From: Lysinibacillus louembei
Lineage (GTDB): Bacteria; Bacillota; Bacilli; Bacillales_A; Planococcaceae
NCBI RefSeq assembly: GCF_033880585.1
Contig: NZ_CP137624.1
Span: 3,693,501-3,757,500, forward strand
Direction of reading: 5' to 3'
Length of the DNA: 64,000 nt
Below are positions 42,949-51,957 of this stretch, piece by piece. The notes under the pieces were generated by a model that saw only the letters and a program-made list of their open reading frames with translations, made no database searches and was not told the origin of the DNA. Every line of letters starts with the position of its first letter. Positions within the stretch are counted from its first letter, which is position 1. The position numbers and the translations under genes were made by a program.

Positions 42949-43677
42949 CTACACCCTTTTTCTTACTACATGGAAGCTGAACTTATCAGCTCTAAAATAA
43001 TTTTTAGAATATAAAACTACTCGATCATTATCATCATAATGAAGCTGCTTCAGAACAAGTAACGCTGTTTCTGGACCGCAGTCCAATATTGGCGAAACCT
43101 CTTCATGAAAGCCTATTGGATCGATGTATGTGACCGCATAGTTGACATGGATAGCACCCGATTTTTCAAGTGCTGAAAAAAGAGATATATCCTGATTATT
43201 AACAAATTGCTGCGGTAAATAGGTAGCTGGCACTTTATCAATACAATAAACGACCGGCTCTCCATCCGCTGTTCTTACACGCTCAATCGTGATCACATTG
43301 TCATCACTGTTGGTTTGAAAACGCTTTACATCATCCTCAGTCGATTTTTCTTCTGTTGCTTTTATAAAAATCGTGCCTGGTGTCATTCCTGCTTGCTCAA
43401 TCATGGATGAAATACTCGACAATTGTTCAATTCCCGAAGTAAACACTGGCTTAGGATTGACAAATGTTCCTACACCATGCCGACGGATGATAACGTTTTC
43501 TTCCTCCAACAATCGTAGCGCCTCGCGTAGAGTGGCACGACTTACTCCAAGTGATTTAGATAGCTCAAATTCAGAAGGTAATTTTTCATTTTCTTGATAA
43601 ATTCCTTTTTCAATATCTGATTTTAAGCGATCAATCACTTGTAAGTATAAATGACGGTGATCTGTTTTAATTGTCAC
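42949..43677 (-). CDS. ymfC: GntR/HutC-family transcription regulator YmfC
   Basis: About 242 residues. The N-terminal winged helix ([26 protein letters not shown], given here as landmark near residue 30) and [11 protein letters not shown] are typical GntR. The C-terminal UTRA domain binds an effector, with [19 protein letters not shown] as its landmark. The position before the nucleoside transporter suggests it controls that operon (inference). I chose the GTG at 43677, whose [15 protein letters not shown] start matches relatives, with GGTGGTG six bases before it. The ATG at 43710 is an alternative with a distant ribosome-binding site. Confidence 0.9.
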   Translation of the reverse strand: MTIKTDHRHLYLQVIDRLKSDIEKGIYQENEKLPSEFELSKSLGVSRATLREALRLLEEENVIIRRHGVGTFVNPKPVFTSGIEQLSSISSMIEQAGMTPGTIFIKATEEKSTEDDVKRFQTNSDDNVITIERVRTADGEPVVYCIDKVPATYLPQQFVNNQDISLFSALEKSGAIHVNYAVTYIDPIGFHEEVSPILDCGPETALLVLKQLHYDDNDRVVLYSKNYFRADKFSFHVVRKRV

Positions 43678-43742
43678 TTTTTCACCACCACCAACAAAGA
43701 GATCAGACATCTGATGTACAACATTCCTACTAATTCGTTTTC

Positions 43743-43770
43743 AATATAACATTTTTGCTAGCGCTTGCAA
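43743..43770 (-). promoter_or_regulatory. Promoter of ymfC-yufN with a cre-like site
   Basis: Minus strand -35 TTGCAA (43765-43770), 16-bp spacer, -10 TATATT (43743-43748). TGCAAGCGCTAGCA (43756-43769) matches the fixed positions of the CcpA cre consensus (TG..A.CG.T..CA) and overlaps the -35, a repressing position. Confidence 0.5.
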
Positions 43771-43856
43771 ATACATTTTTTAAAAAGTGTGACGGAATCG
43801 TAAATTTTATATTAAATTTTGAACAAAAATAAAGTATTCAGAAAAATCCGCTATCT

Positions 43857-46088
43857 CTATTCCCCTGAAATGCTATGTTTTGCCATCAATACTTGGCGTG
43901 GTCTACTACCATCTGGCGGACCAACTACCCCACGCATTTCCATTTGATCCACAATGCGTGCAGCTCTAGCATAGCCGATACGAAAACGTCGTTGTAGCAT
44001 GGATACTGAGGCACTTTGCTGCTCCATAACGAGCATCACCGCCTCATCATATAAATCATCCGTCTCCTCCATCACATCTGTTTGAGGCACTTCGGTCGGA
44101 ATCATCGACTCCTCATATTGTGCTTTTTGCTGTTCTATGACAAAATCAACGACAGCCTCTACTTCCTTGTCCGATACAAAGGCACCTTGCACACGGACTG
44201 GCTTTGATGCTCCAGCCGGTAAAAACAGCATATCTCCTCGTCCAAGCAAACGCTCTGCACCGCCCATATCTAAAATAGTGCGTGAATCAACTGCCGAGGA
44301 TACAGCAAAGGCAATACGTGAAGGAATATTCGCTTTAATAATCCCTGTAATAACATCTACAGATGGACGCTGTGTGGCGATAATTAAATGAATACCTGCT
44401 GCACGTGCCATTTGCGCCAAACGTGTAATCGCATCCTCTACCTCATTTGATGCAACCATCATTAAATCCGCCAACTCATCTACAATCACAACGATATATG
44501 GTAGCTTTGCCTGTTGCTCTGTATTTATCACATTATGCTGTTCGATATGCTCATTATAGCCCTCGATATTGCGGGTGCCTGTATGCGAGAATAAGTCATA
44601 GCGGCGTTCCATTTCTGAAACGATTTTTTGCAATGCCTGTGCAGCCTTACGTGGATCTGTCACAACAGGTGCAAGCAAATGTGGAATACCATTATATACA
44701 GTTAGCTCCACCATTTTCGGGTCAATCATCATCATACGCACTTCATGTGGAGCCGCTCGCATCAATATCGAAATAATAATGCCGTTAATACATACACTTT
44801 TCCCACTTCCCGTTGAACCAGCAACGAGTAAATGCGGCATTTTGTTCAGCTCAGCAAGCATAGCCTGTCCCGTTACATCTCGACCGAAGCTAATTAATAG
44901 CTTGCTCGCCGCTCTATTATCAGGCACTTCAATTACTTCCCTTAATGTAACGATAGCCACCTCATTGTTTGGCACTTCAATACCGATAGCCGATTTCCCG
45001 GGAATCGGTGCTTCTAAACGAATATCCTTTGCGGCTAATGCTAATGCTAAATCATCCTGTAAGCTAACAATTTTGCTTACTTTGACACCGACATCTGGCA
45101 ATACTTCATATTTTGTGACAGCAGGACCTAAATGCACTTGTACAACTTTTGCTTTCACACCAAAGCTTAACAGTGTTTGCTCTAGCTTTTTTGCATTTGC
45201 TTGAATAATACTATATTCCCCACTTTGGTCATGCGCAGGAGGCAATTGTAATAGCTGTGTAGAGGGCAATGTATACGGACTTTCAGATTCCTTCATTTGC
45301 ACAGGCACATCAAGTACCTCCTCCATTACTTCCACTTCTTCCATGATAGGCTCTTCTTCGCGAATTTGCGGCTGTGTAAAGGCTGAAATAATCGGCTCTT
45401 CATGCACAATCGTTTCCTCTGTTGCAAGCACCTCGGTTTCAGAAGTTACCGCCTTGGATGAACGACGTTTTTTTTCTTTCTTTTGTGGTGTTAGCTTTTT
45501 CTTCATCGCAGGTGTTTTTTCAATAATGAAGGGAACGAGCGCTTTACCTGTCACTAATATAATACCTATAAACAGCAATACCCATGCAGTTACCTTTGCA
45601 CCAGTTGAATCAAATAAAACATGCAGTATGCTAAATAGCAATGCACCTATCATGCCGCCACCAAGCGCCTGTCCTCTATTGGCAACACCGTCCATTTCAA
45701 TTAAAAGACGCCATGTTTCGCGTAAAACCGAATTGGAGAGAAGTGCATTTGCTTTGTGCAATTCCTCAAAAAGGAGACTATGACTAAACACAGTAAGGCT
45801 GCATATAATGAGTGATACACCAATAACAACTCGATTTTTCATTGTGACACCACGGCGTCTTACCATAAGCATCGATGCAACTAATACGAGTAAAAACGGG
45901 ATAACGAAATGCAAATTGCCAAATAAAAATAAAGCGATTGATTGCGTAAAACGGCCAACAATACCATATTCAAAATAAATAATAATTGCATAAGCAATAC
46001 ATAAAATTCCTACGATTTCATAGGCAAGCGGGTGCCATTCTTTTTTAGCAGCCTTTAATTGTTTTTTCTTTCCTTTATTGTTTGCCAT
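43857..46088 (-). CDS. spoIIIE: DNA translocase SpoIIIE/FtsK
   Basis: About 743 residues. Four N-terminal transmembrane helices (about 20-165), a Pro/Glu-rich linker, the motor domain with Walker [11 protein letters not shown] near residue 440 and Walker [13 protein letters not shown], and a C-terminal gamma winged helix ([23 protein letters not shown]). It pumps chromosomal DNA across the sporulation or division septum. The position between rnjB and ymfC is that of B. subtilis spoIIIE. Start ATG 46088 has AAAGGA nine bases upstream; the in-frame ATG at 46139 is possible. Confidence 0.95.
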   Translation of the reverse strand: MANNKGKKKQLKAAKKEWHPLAYEIVGILCIAYAIIIYFEYGIVGRFTQSIALFLFGNLHFVIPFLLVLVASMLMVRRRGVTMKNRVVIGVSLIICSLTVFSHSLLFEELHKANALLSNSVLRETWRLLIEMDGVANRGQALGGGMIGALLFSILHVLFDSTGAKVTAWVLLFIGIILVTGKALVPFIIEKTPAMKKKLTPQKKEKKRRSSKAVTSETEVLATEETIVHEEPIISAFTQPQIREEEPIMEEVEVMEEVLDVPVQMKESESPYTLPSTQLLQLPPAHDQSGEYSIIQANAKKLEQTLLSFGVKAKVVQVHLGPAVTKYEVLPDVGVKVSKIVSLQDDLALALAAKDIRLEAPIPGKSAIGIEVPNNEVAIVTLREVIEVPDNRAASKLLISFGRDVTGQAMLAELNKMPHLLVAGSTGSGKSVCINGIIISILMRAAPHEVRMMMIDPKMVELTVYNGIPHLLAPVVTDPRKAAQALQKIVSEMERRYDLFSHTGTRNIEGYNEHIEQHNVINTEQQAKLPYIVVIVDELADLMMVASNEVEDAITRLAQMARAAGIHLIIATQRPSVDVITGIIKANIPSRIAFAVSSAVDSRTILDMGGAERLLGRGDMLFLPAGASKPVRVQGAFVSDKEVEAVVDFVIEQQKAQYEESMIPTEVPQTDVMEETDDLYDEAVMLVMEQQSASVSMLQRRFRIGYARAARIVDQMEMRGVVGPPDGSRPRQVLMAKHSISGE

Positions 46089-46226
46089 TTCACCTGTTCC
46101 TTTCTTGCTAGCTTGAAAAAGATGATTGATATCAGACATGCTGTGTCCTGTAAAGAACGTTTACTCTGCCAGGTACCTAGCACAGAGATATGCGCCTGTT
46201 AAATAGCTACGACCTTTATCTAGTTG

Positions 46227-46273
46227 AAAAAAGGATTCCCTTATGCCATAGTTGGCACAAGAAAATCCTTTCC
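46227..46273 (-). terminator. Terminator of rnjB
   Basis: On the minus strand AAAGGATT ... TTGTGCCA pairs with TGGCATAAGGG ... AATCCTTT, with an internal loop, ending in TTTTTT. It starts a few bases after the rnjB stop. Confidence 0.8.
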
Positions 46274-46277
46274 TCGC

Positions 46278-47945
46278 TTAATATTCCATAATAATTGGGA
46301 TAATCATTGGGCGGCGCTTCGTTTTTTGGAATAAATATTGATTAAGCGTATCACGAATTTCTTGTTTAATATTCGTCCATTCAAACGTTTCTTTATTTAC
46401 GTATTTCTCAATAACACCGCGTGCAATATCAGCAGCTTCAATCATTAGCCCCTCGGATTCACGCACATAAACGAAGCCACGCGACAATATTTCTGGTCCA
46501 GAGGCAATTTTCTTTTGCGCTCGATTCAATGTTACAACAACAATGAAAATACCATCTTGCGATAACAGTTTACGATCGCGCAATACTATATTTCCAACAT
46601 CGCCAACACCGATTCCATCAATTAAGACATTACCAGCTTGTACACGACCGCTCATGCGCATTTTGCCATTTCTATATTCTACGATATCGCCTTTATCTGC
46701 AATAAATATTTGCGATTTTTGCATGCCTAATGATTGTGCTAACTTGGAATGGGCAATTAACATGCGATATTCCCCTTGAATTGGCACAAAATATTTCGGC
46801 TTCATTAAATTTAACATAAGCTTCAAATCTTCTTGACTGCCATGTCCTGAAACATGAACCTTTTTATCCGCAGACAGTACGTGAGCACCTGCTTTCGCCA
46901 GCTGGTTCATCGTTTTATACATTTGTACTTCCATCCCTGGAGATGGTGTAAATGTAATTAATACTGTATCCGTTTGTTTAATTTTAATATCTCGATGATG
47001 CTTGCGCACAATTTTATCAAGCGCTTCAAGTGGTTCGCCTTGGTTACCTGTTGCAATTATAATAATTTCATCATCTTGATATTTATGAATATCACTTACT
47101 GGAATTAATGTATCCTCATCAACATCTAAATAGCCTAAAGATGTCCCTAGCTCAACGACCTTTTCTAGCGATTTACCTACAATCGCTACTTTACGGAACG
47201 ATTTTTGCGCTTGTGTAAACACCTGTTGCACACGAATAAAGTTTGAAGCGTATACCGCTACTAAAATTCTTCCTTGTGCGGAATGGAATGTTTTTGCTAG
47301 CTGCTCGCTAATCACCGCTTCACTTGTCGTATAGCCTGGACGTTCTGCCTCAGTTGACTCAGATAATAAAATAAATACGCCTTCTTCACCAAGCTTTGCC
47401 ATCGTTGCTAAATCTGGCTTGAATTTTCCTTGTGCTGCTTGATCGAATTTAAATTCTCCTGTATGAACAATGGCACCTTCAGATGTATGGAACACAATTC
47501 CTAGCGAATCGGGGATACTATGTGTTGTGTGGAAAAATGTTACATACGTTGAATTGAAATTCATTCGACTTTTATTCGTTACTTCGAAAAACTTCACTGG
47601 ATGCGGTGCAGGCATCTCTTTTAAATGTTCTTTAGCAAGTGCAACTGTCAGCTTTGAACCATAGACAGGCGCTTTAATTTTGTTTAATACATAAGCAATT
47701 GAACCAATTGCATCCTCATGTCCGTGCGTTAAGAAAATACCTTTCACACGTTCTTTGTTTTCTTCTAAATACGTAATATCTGGAATGACGATATCAATAC
47801 CAAGCATTTCATCTTCTGGGAACATCAGCCCACTGTCGACAACGAATAGCTCCTCATCAATTTCAATTACATACATTGATTTTCCGATTTCGCCTACCCC
47901 ACCTAGAGGGACGATACGGATTACTTCATTTTTTACTTTTGTCAC
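46278..47945 (-). CDS. rnjB: Ribonuclease J2
   Basis: Beta-CASP metallo-beta-lactamase ribonuclease, partner of RNase J1. 555 residues. The metal motif reads LTHGHEDAIGS, lacking the final His of HxHxDH; B. subtilis RNase J2 likewise deviates here, which together with the gene position (before spoIIIE) identifies J2 rather than J1. Other landmarks: PLGGVGEIGKSMYVIE near residue 12, HVSGHGSQEDLKLM near residue 365, the C-terminal KRRPMIIPIIMEY. Start is GTG at 47945 with AGGAGG seven bases upstream. It is a monocistronic unit between terminators. Confidence 0.93.
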   Translation of the reverse strand: MTKVKNEVIRIVPLGGVGEIGKSMYVIEIDEELFVVDSGLMFPEDEMLGIDIVIPDITYLEENKERVKGIFLTHGHEDAIGSIAYVLNKIKAPVYGSKLTVALAKEHLKEMPAPHPVKFFEVTNKSRMNFNSTYVTFFHTTHSIPDSLGIVFHTSEGAIVHTGEFKFDQAAQGKFKPDLATMAKLGEEGVFILLSESTEAERPGYTTSEAVISEQLAKTFHSAQGRILVAVYASNFIRVQQVFTQAQKSFRKVAIVGKSLEKVVELGTSLGYLDVDEDTLIPVSDIHKYQDDEIIIIATGNQGEPLEALDKIVRKHHRDIKIKQTDTVLITFTPSPGMEVQMYKTMNQLAKAGAHVLSADKKVHVSGHGSQEDLKLMLNLMKPKYFVPIQGEYRMLIAHSKLAQSLGMQKSQIFIADKGDIVEYRNGKMRMSGRVQAGNVLIDGIGVGDVGNIVLRDRKLLSQDGIFIVVVTLNRAQKKIASGPEILSRGFVYVRESEGLMIEAADIARGVIEKYVNKETFEWTNIKQEIRDTLNQYLFQKTKRRPMIIPIIMEY

Positions 47946-48035
47946 TTAATTTCCTCCTAAAAAATATCCCGAACAGCAACCACTTATCACTCATTATACG
48001 TGTTGTTGCCATTTAGCACAAATTAAAAATTCACC

Positions 48036-48090
48036 AAAAAAAGAGACTAGCTAGAAAGTAAGCGAATGCGCCACTTTCCAGATAGCCTCT
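48036..48090 (-). terminator. Terminator of asd-dapA
   Basis: AGAGACTAGCTAGAAAGT (48042-48059) pairs with ACTTTCCAGATAGCCTCT (48073-48090), a few mismatches, followed by a run of T on the minus strand. The stem shares the AAAGT/ACTTTCCAGA sequence of the dispersed hairpin family. Confidence 0.85.
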
Positions 48091-48139
48091 GCTATTTTTG
48101 AAACACTTTACCAATCCTATGAAACGTGATTGAACTAAG

Positions 48140-49057
48140 TTAAACTGTCTCTAACGTTTCTCGAATTGCTGTGATTTTAGCTTGATACGTATCCCAAATT
48201 TTATCGAAAGCTGCTTTTTCTTCATCTGTCATTTCCATCATTGGTAAACGTACTGCCAATGTATCAAATCCTAATTTCGTCATTGCATATTTCACTGGTG
48301 ATGGATTCGGCTGTGCGAATAATGCACGTACTAATGGCAATAGAGCACGATGAATTTTAGCTGCTAATTCGTGCTTGCCTTCTTCAAATGCACGCATCAT
48401 TAATTGCATATCATTACCAACAACATGCGCTGCAACTGAAATAACACCTGTTCCGCCAATTGCTAAAAGAGGCAATGTTAAGCCGTCATCACCACTATAT
48501 ACTAGGAAATTATCTGCTTTATCAACATTCTCAATAATGTCGCCCATTTGGTCTAAGTTACCGCTCGCTTCTTTAATCCATAAAATATTTGGAATTTTAC
48601 TTAAGGCAACAGATGTATCGTATGTCACATTGACTGCTGTGCGTCCTGGTACGTTATATAGCATAACTGGTAGCTTCGTTTCGCGTGCAATCGTTTCAAA
48701 ATGGGCATAAATACCGCGTTGATTTGGTTTATTATAGTACGGAGCAACAAGCATAATACCATCCGCACCATTTTCTTCAGCTTTATGTGTCATCATAATG
48801 GAATATGCCGTTTCATTGTCCCCTGTACCTGCAATTACAGGCACACGCCCAGCGACTTTTTCCACCGTAAAGCGCACAACTTCAATTTTCTCCTCTGTCG
48901 ACATTGTTGGGTTTTCAGACGTTGTACCACATGCGATAATGCTATCTGTCCCATTGTCGATTAAATAATTAATAATTCGCTCAAGCTCAGGATAATTAAT
49001 CGTTCCGTCCTCTTTGAACGGTGTAATCATCGCTGTGCCAATTCGGCCTAAATTCAT
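48140..49057 (-). CDS. dapA: 4-hydroxy-tetrahydrodipicolinate synthase
   Basis: Condenses pyruvate with aspartate semialdehyde, feeding lysine, peptidoglycan diaminopimelate and, through DpaA/DpaB nearby, spore dipicolinate. About 305 residues, TIM barrel. Landmarks: GTAMITPF at the start, ACGTTSENPTMS (Thr pair), YYNKPNQRG, the catalytic Tyr in LYNVPGRTAVN, and the Schiff-base Lys in WIKEASGN near residue 163. ATG 49057 is preferred (MNLGRI, nine bases after GAGGG), with an ATG two codons earlier as alternative. It is 14 bp after asd, where dapG is expected but absent. Confidence 0.95.
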   Translation of the reverse strand: MNLGRIGTAMITPFKEDGTINYPELERIINYLIDNGTDSIIACGTTSENPTMSTEEKIEVVRFTVEKVAGRVPVIAGTGDNETAYSIMMTHKAEENGADGIMLVAPYYNKPNQRGIYAHFETIARETKLPVMLYNVPGRTAVNVTYDTSVALSKIPNILWIKEASGNLDQMGDIIENVDKADNFLVYSGDDGLTLPLLAIGGTGVISVAAHVVGNDMQLMMRAFEEGKHELAAKIHRALLPLVRALFAQPNPSPVKYAMTKLGFDTLAVRLPMMEMTDEEKAAFDKIWDTYQAKITAIRETLETV

Positions 49058-49071
49058 CTTCATACACCCTC

Positions 49072-50112
49072 TTATAATAAGTTATCTTCCAACATTGCTT
49101 CGACAATTTGAATAGAGTTTAGCGCTGCTCCTTTTAATAGATTGTCTGATACAATCCATAAATGGAAACCTTTTTTATTATCTAAATCTTGGCGAATTCG
49201 ACCTACAAATACTGGGTCTTCTCCTTCTGCAAAAATCGGCATTGGATATTGTTGATTTGCAATATCATCCTGCAATACAATGCCTGGTGCATTTTTTAAT
49301 ACGTCAAAAAGCTCTTGCACTGACGCCTCTTGCTCAAGCTCAATATAGACAGATTCGGAATGCCCTGATACGACTGGTACACGCACACAAGTTGCGGCAA
49401 CATGTAGCTGAGGCATTTCCATAATTTTTTTTGTTTCGTTAATCATTTTCATTTCTTCATACGTATACCCATTGTCTGTAAATTTATCGATTTGTGGAAT
49501 GACATTACGTGCAATTGGATAATGCTTTTCATCCGCTTTTACAGGTAAAACATGTGCCTCGACATTTTTTCCGGCTTCCCACTGTGCACTTTGCGCTTTT
49601 AACTCATCAATCGCCGCAATACCCGAGCCTGATACAGCTTGATATGTAGATACGATTACTTTTGTTAAGCCGAACTTTTCACGGATTGGCTGTAGTGCTG
49701 CCACCATTTGAATAGTCGAACAGTTCGGATTGGCAATAATTCCTTTTGGAATATCTTTTAATGCATGACGATTTACTTCTGGTACAACTAGCGGCACTTC
49801 TGGATCCATGCGAAAATGACTTGTATTATCTACAACAATTGCGCCACGCTTTGCGGCTTCAGGTGCAAGTGCTGCTGATACTGAGCCACCTGCGGAAAAT
49901 AATGCAACATCCACTCCTGCAAAGCTTTCTGGTGTTGCCTCTTCAATTGTATATGATTGATTATTAAACTGAATTTCCTTCCCTGCTGAACGTGCAGATG
50001 CTAGAAATTTAATTTGTTTAATAGGAAAATTACGTTTCTTTAAATGCTCCATCATTGCTGTGCCTACTGCTCCTGTCGCACCTACGACAGCTACTGTCAA
50101 TTGCTTCGTCAT
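49072..50112 (-). CDS. asd: Aspartate-semialdehyde dehydrogenase
   Basis: Reduces aspartyl phosphate to the semialdehyde. About 346 residues. The NADP motif VVGATGAVGTAM is near residue 8, the catalytic Cys in ANPNCSTIQM near residue 130, and the active-site His region in RVPVVSGHSES near residue 245. ATG at 50112 has GAGGAGAG eight bases upstream; the earlier in-frame TTG overlaps it. It lies 81 bp after dpaB, as in the B. subtilis spoVFA-spoVFB-asd cluster. Confidence 0.96.
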   Translation of the reverse strand: MTKQLTVAVVGATGAVGTAMMEHLKKRNFPIKQIKFLASARSAGKEIQFNNQSYTIEEATPESFAGVDVALFSAGGSVSAALAPEAAKRGAIVVDNTSHFRMDPEVPLVVPEVNRHALKDIPKGIIANPNCSTIQMVAALQPIREKFGLTKVIVSTYQAVSGSGIAAIDELKAQSAQWEAGKNVEAHVLPVKADEKHYPIARNVIPQIDKFTDNGYTYEEMKMINETKKIMEMPQLHVAATCVRVPVVSGHSESVYIELEQEASVQELFDVLKNAPGIVLQDDIANQQYPMPIFAEGEDPVFVGRIRQDLDNKKGFHLWIVSDNLLKGAALNSIQIVEAMLEDNLL

Positions 50113-50193
50113 AATCTCATCTCTCCTCAAAACTAGTTACATAATGTTGGATATTGTAACATAAAACCTTGTCGTTGTGTAGGATTAATTTGA

Positions 50194-50781
50194 TTATTTA
50201 AAAAATTGTATAAGTATCGGCTGCAATTGTTTTTTATGAATTGCACCATGAACCGTTTCCACCATTTTTGAAAAATCAGCAACAAGCGATGTCGGCTTTT
50301 GTAGCGGATCATCTTGCCCAAATGGAATAAAGTATATATTTTTGGCATTTAATAACTTCATCACATTTTGCCCATTTAAACCAAGCCCATCATTTGTCGA
50401 AATGCCAATCACAACAGGGGAACCATTGCGTAAAGTTGCTTTAGCAGCCATTAATACCGCACTATCCGTTGCAGCATTAGCAAATTTACTAATAGAATTG
50501 CCTGTCATTGGTGCAATGAGCATACAATCTAGTGGATTTTTCGGCCCAAATGGCTCCGCCTCTACAATGGAAGAAACAACCTTTTCCCCTGTTGCTGCTT
50601 CTATTTTCGCAACCCATTCATCCCCCGTGCCAAAACGTGTTGCAGCATGTAAAACAGATGGTGTAATAATTGGCACAACTTGCGCTCCTGCCTGCTTCAA
50701 GCTTTCAATTTTCGGCACGACATCGGCGTATGTGCAATGCGATGCTGTAATGCCTAATCCAATGCGCTTTCCTTCAAGCAT
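50194..50781 (-). CDS. dpaB: Dipicolinate synthase subunit B
   Basis: About 195 residues, flavoprotein (Dfp-like) fold. Together with DpaA it oxidises the DapA product to dipicolinic acid in the mother cell. Landmarks: LEGKRIGLGITASHCTY at the start and the family's PMTGNSISKFANAATDSAVLMAAK-type region near residue 95 (abridged). ATG 50781 has GGAGGGCGG upstream. It overlaps the end of dpaA by 28 bp, so translation is coupled. Confidence 0.94.
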   Translation of the reverse strand: MLEGKRIGLGITASHCTYADVVPKIESLKQAGAQVVPIITPSVLHAATRFGTGDEWVAKIEAATGEKVVSSIVEAEPFGPKNPLDCMLIAPMTGNSISKFANAATDSAVLMAAKATLRNGSPVVIGISTNDGLGLNGQNVMKLLNAKNIYFIPFGQDDPLQKPTSLVADFSKMVETVHGAIHKKQLQPILIQFFK

Positions 50782-51542
50782 TGCTCCGCCCTCCAATCCA
50801 GTATTGCTATTTTCAATAAATGCGCAGCATCCGTACTAAAATATTTCCCAGGTAATCCTGCTAACAGCTCATACTGTGCAACACTTTCTGTTATACAGCC
50901 TGGCGCAGATGCTAAATCATAAATTGGCATTGCTAATTGCTCACGCATCGTTTGTGTTAACCACTTTGCTGGAATTGTATTAATTAAAGCCTCTGCCTCA
51001 ATAGATGGTAGCTCATCTAATAAATACGATTCGTAGCCAAGCGCTAATGCTTCACAATGCTGCGGCACAGAGCGCACAAAAATAATCACATCCGCCTGCA
51101 TATTTTTAAGCATATGTGCTGTCATTTTAGCTACCCGTCCAAAGCCTGTAATAATAAAGCGCTTATGACGCACTGCTCGCTTACGATCATAGTAATATGC
51201 TAAAAAGGCTTCCGCTGTTAATGCTGCATTTTGCCAAATAAACGCCTCTTGCTGCAAATAGCGATGTACTGTGTGTTTCTTTAAAATGACTTCCCATTCT
51301 GGTGATAGCTTTCCAGCATGCACTAATGCTTTTTGAATACCAAGTACCATTTGCACATCGATTTGTAATGGCTGAATAGGTAATACAACAACGTCTGGAT
51401 GAAACTCTAAAGCTGTTGCATTCAACTCTGCATCCCAGCTCGTTTTATTTTTGTAAAAAACAGTTCGTTCCTCACTAGCTAAATTTTTGGCTAGCACTTT
51501 CATTCGCTCATCTGTCCCAACAACTAACCAGCGCTCTGTCAT
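50754..51542 (-). CDS. dpaA: Dipicolinate synthase subunit A, divergent and short
   Basis: 262 residues, compared with about 297 in B. subtilis SpoVFA. Assignment rests mainly on its position before dpaB and on a Rossmann-like C-terminal half, where FIITGFGRVAKMTA corresponds to the GLGRTG nucleotide loop, LINTIPAKWL to the CINTIPS segment and YDLASAPG to LDLASRPGG. The N-terminal half is poorly conserved. The third glycine of the nucleotide loop is replaced (GRVAK). It overlaps ymxH by four bases (ATGA). Weak similarity lowers confidence in detail but not in identity. Confidence 0.85.
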   Translation of the reverse strand: MTERWLVVGTDERMKVLAKNLASEERTVFYKNKTSWDAELNATALEFHPDVVVLPIQPLQIDVQMVLGIQKALVHAGKLSPEWEVILKKHTVHRYLQQEAFIWQNAALTAEAFLAYYYDRKRAVRHKRFIITGFGRVAKMTAHMLKNMQADVIIFVRSVPQHCEALALGYESYLLDELPSIEAEALINTIPAKWLTQTMREQLAMPIYDLASAPGCITESVAQYELLAGLPGKYFSTDAAHLLKIAILDWRAEQCLKESALD

Positions 51543-51802
51543 TGCTCATAGCTTCTAAATGTTGTTGTCGTTTTATTAAACAAAATTCGATCCTCACCAA
51601 TCAAGGCGATCTCCTCCCAAGGTATAAACGCTGCCCCTGCTTTTCTTTTTTGAAACATAAGCTTTGTTTGTGGCATTAGCTCAAAGCCGATAATCTTTCC
51701 TGTCGTCGGCTCAAACAAGCATTCTGTATCCGCTAAAAAGCCATAGCGAACACCATTTTGCATTTCAATTAACTCTTTGTCAGCAAGCTCTGATAAAAGC
51801 AT
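51539..51802 (-). CDS. ymxH: YlmC/YmxH-family PRC-barrel protein
   Basis: 87 residues with a single PRC-barrel domain: LLSELADKELIEMQNG at the start, DTECLFEPTTGKIIGF in the middle. This is a sporulation-associated family; B. subtilis ymxH sits at the same place between mlpA and spoVFA. GGAGGG is about five bases before the ATG. A SigK-like promoter is 28 bp upstream, so it heads the ymxH-dpaA-dpaB unit. Biochemical role unknown. Confidence 0.9.
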   Translation of the reverse strand: MLLSELADKELIEMQNGVRYGFLADTECLFEPTTGKIIGFELMPQTKLMFQKRKAGAAFIPWEEIALIGEDRILFNKTTTTFRSYEQ

Positions 51803-51830
51803 ATTCTCCCTCCTTTTCAGTGCTTCACCA

Positions 51831-51858
51831 TACTATATGCATCGCACAATTTGAACGT
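51831..51858 (-). promoter_or_regulatory. Candidate SigK promoter of ymxH-dpaA-dpaB
   Basis: Minus strand CATATAGTA (51831-51839) fits CATANNNTA exactly, with AC 17 bp upstream (51857-51858). Dipicolinate synthase is SigK-controlled in B. subtilis, and the same spacing occurs before cotE in this window. Confidence 0.6.
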
Positions 51859-51910
51859 TCGCCTAAAAGAGAATTTTATCGTTAGTAAAAAATTCTTTTA
51901 TCAATCATTA

Positions 51911-51957
51911 AAAAAACGTCTGAAATCAAGAAAGAAAACTTGATTTCAGACGTTTTT
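51911..51957 (-). terminator. Terminator of mlpA
   Basis: A perfect stem of 19 bp: AAAAACGTCTGAAATCAAG (51912-51930) with CTTGATTTCAGACGTTTTT (51939-51957), eight-base loop, T-tract on the minus strand. It overlaps the mlpA stop codon. Confidence 0.93.

Noticed and set aside
45343-45783. A 146-codon plus-strand open frame opposite spoIIIE
   Set aside because: Shadow of the conserved spoIIIE frame; low-complexity translation and no start signal.
50133-50348. Short minus-strand open frame overlapping the end of dpaB
   Set aside because: It is out of frame with dpaB, has no family similarity, and lies across the dpaB 3' end and the asd leader.
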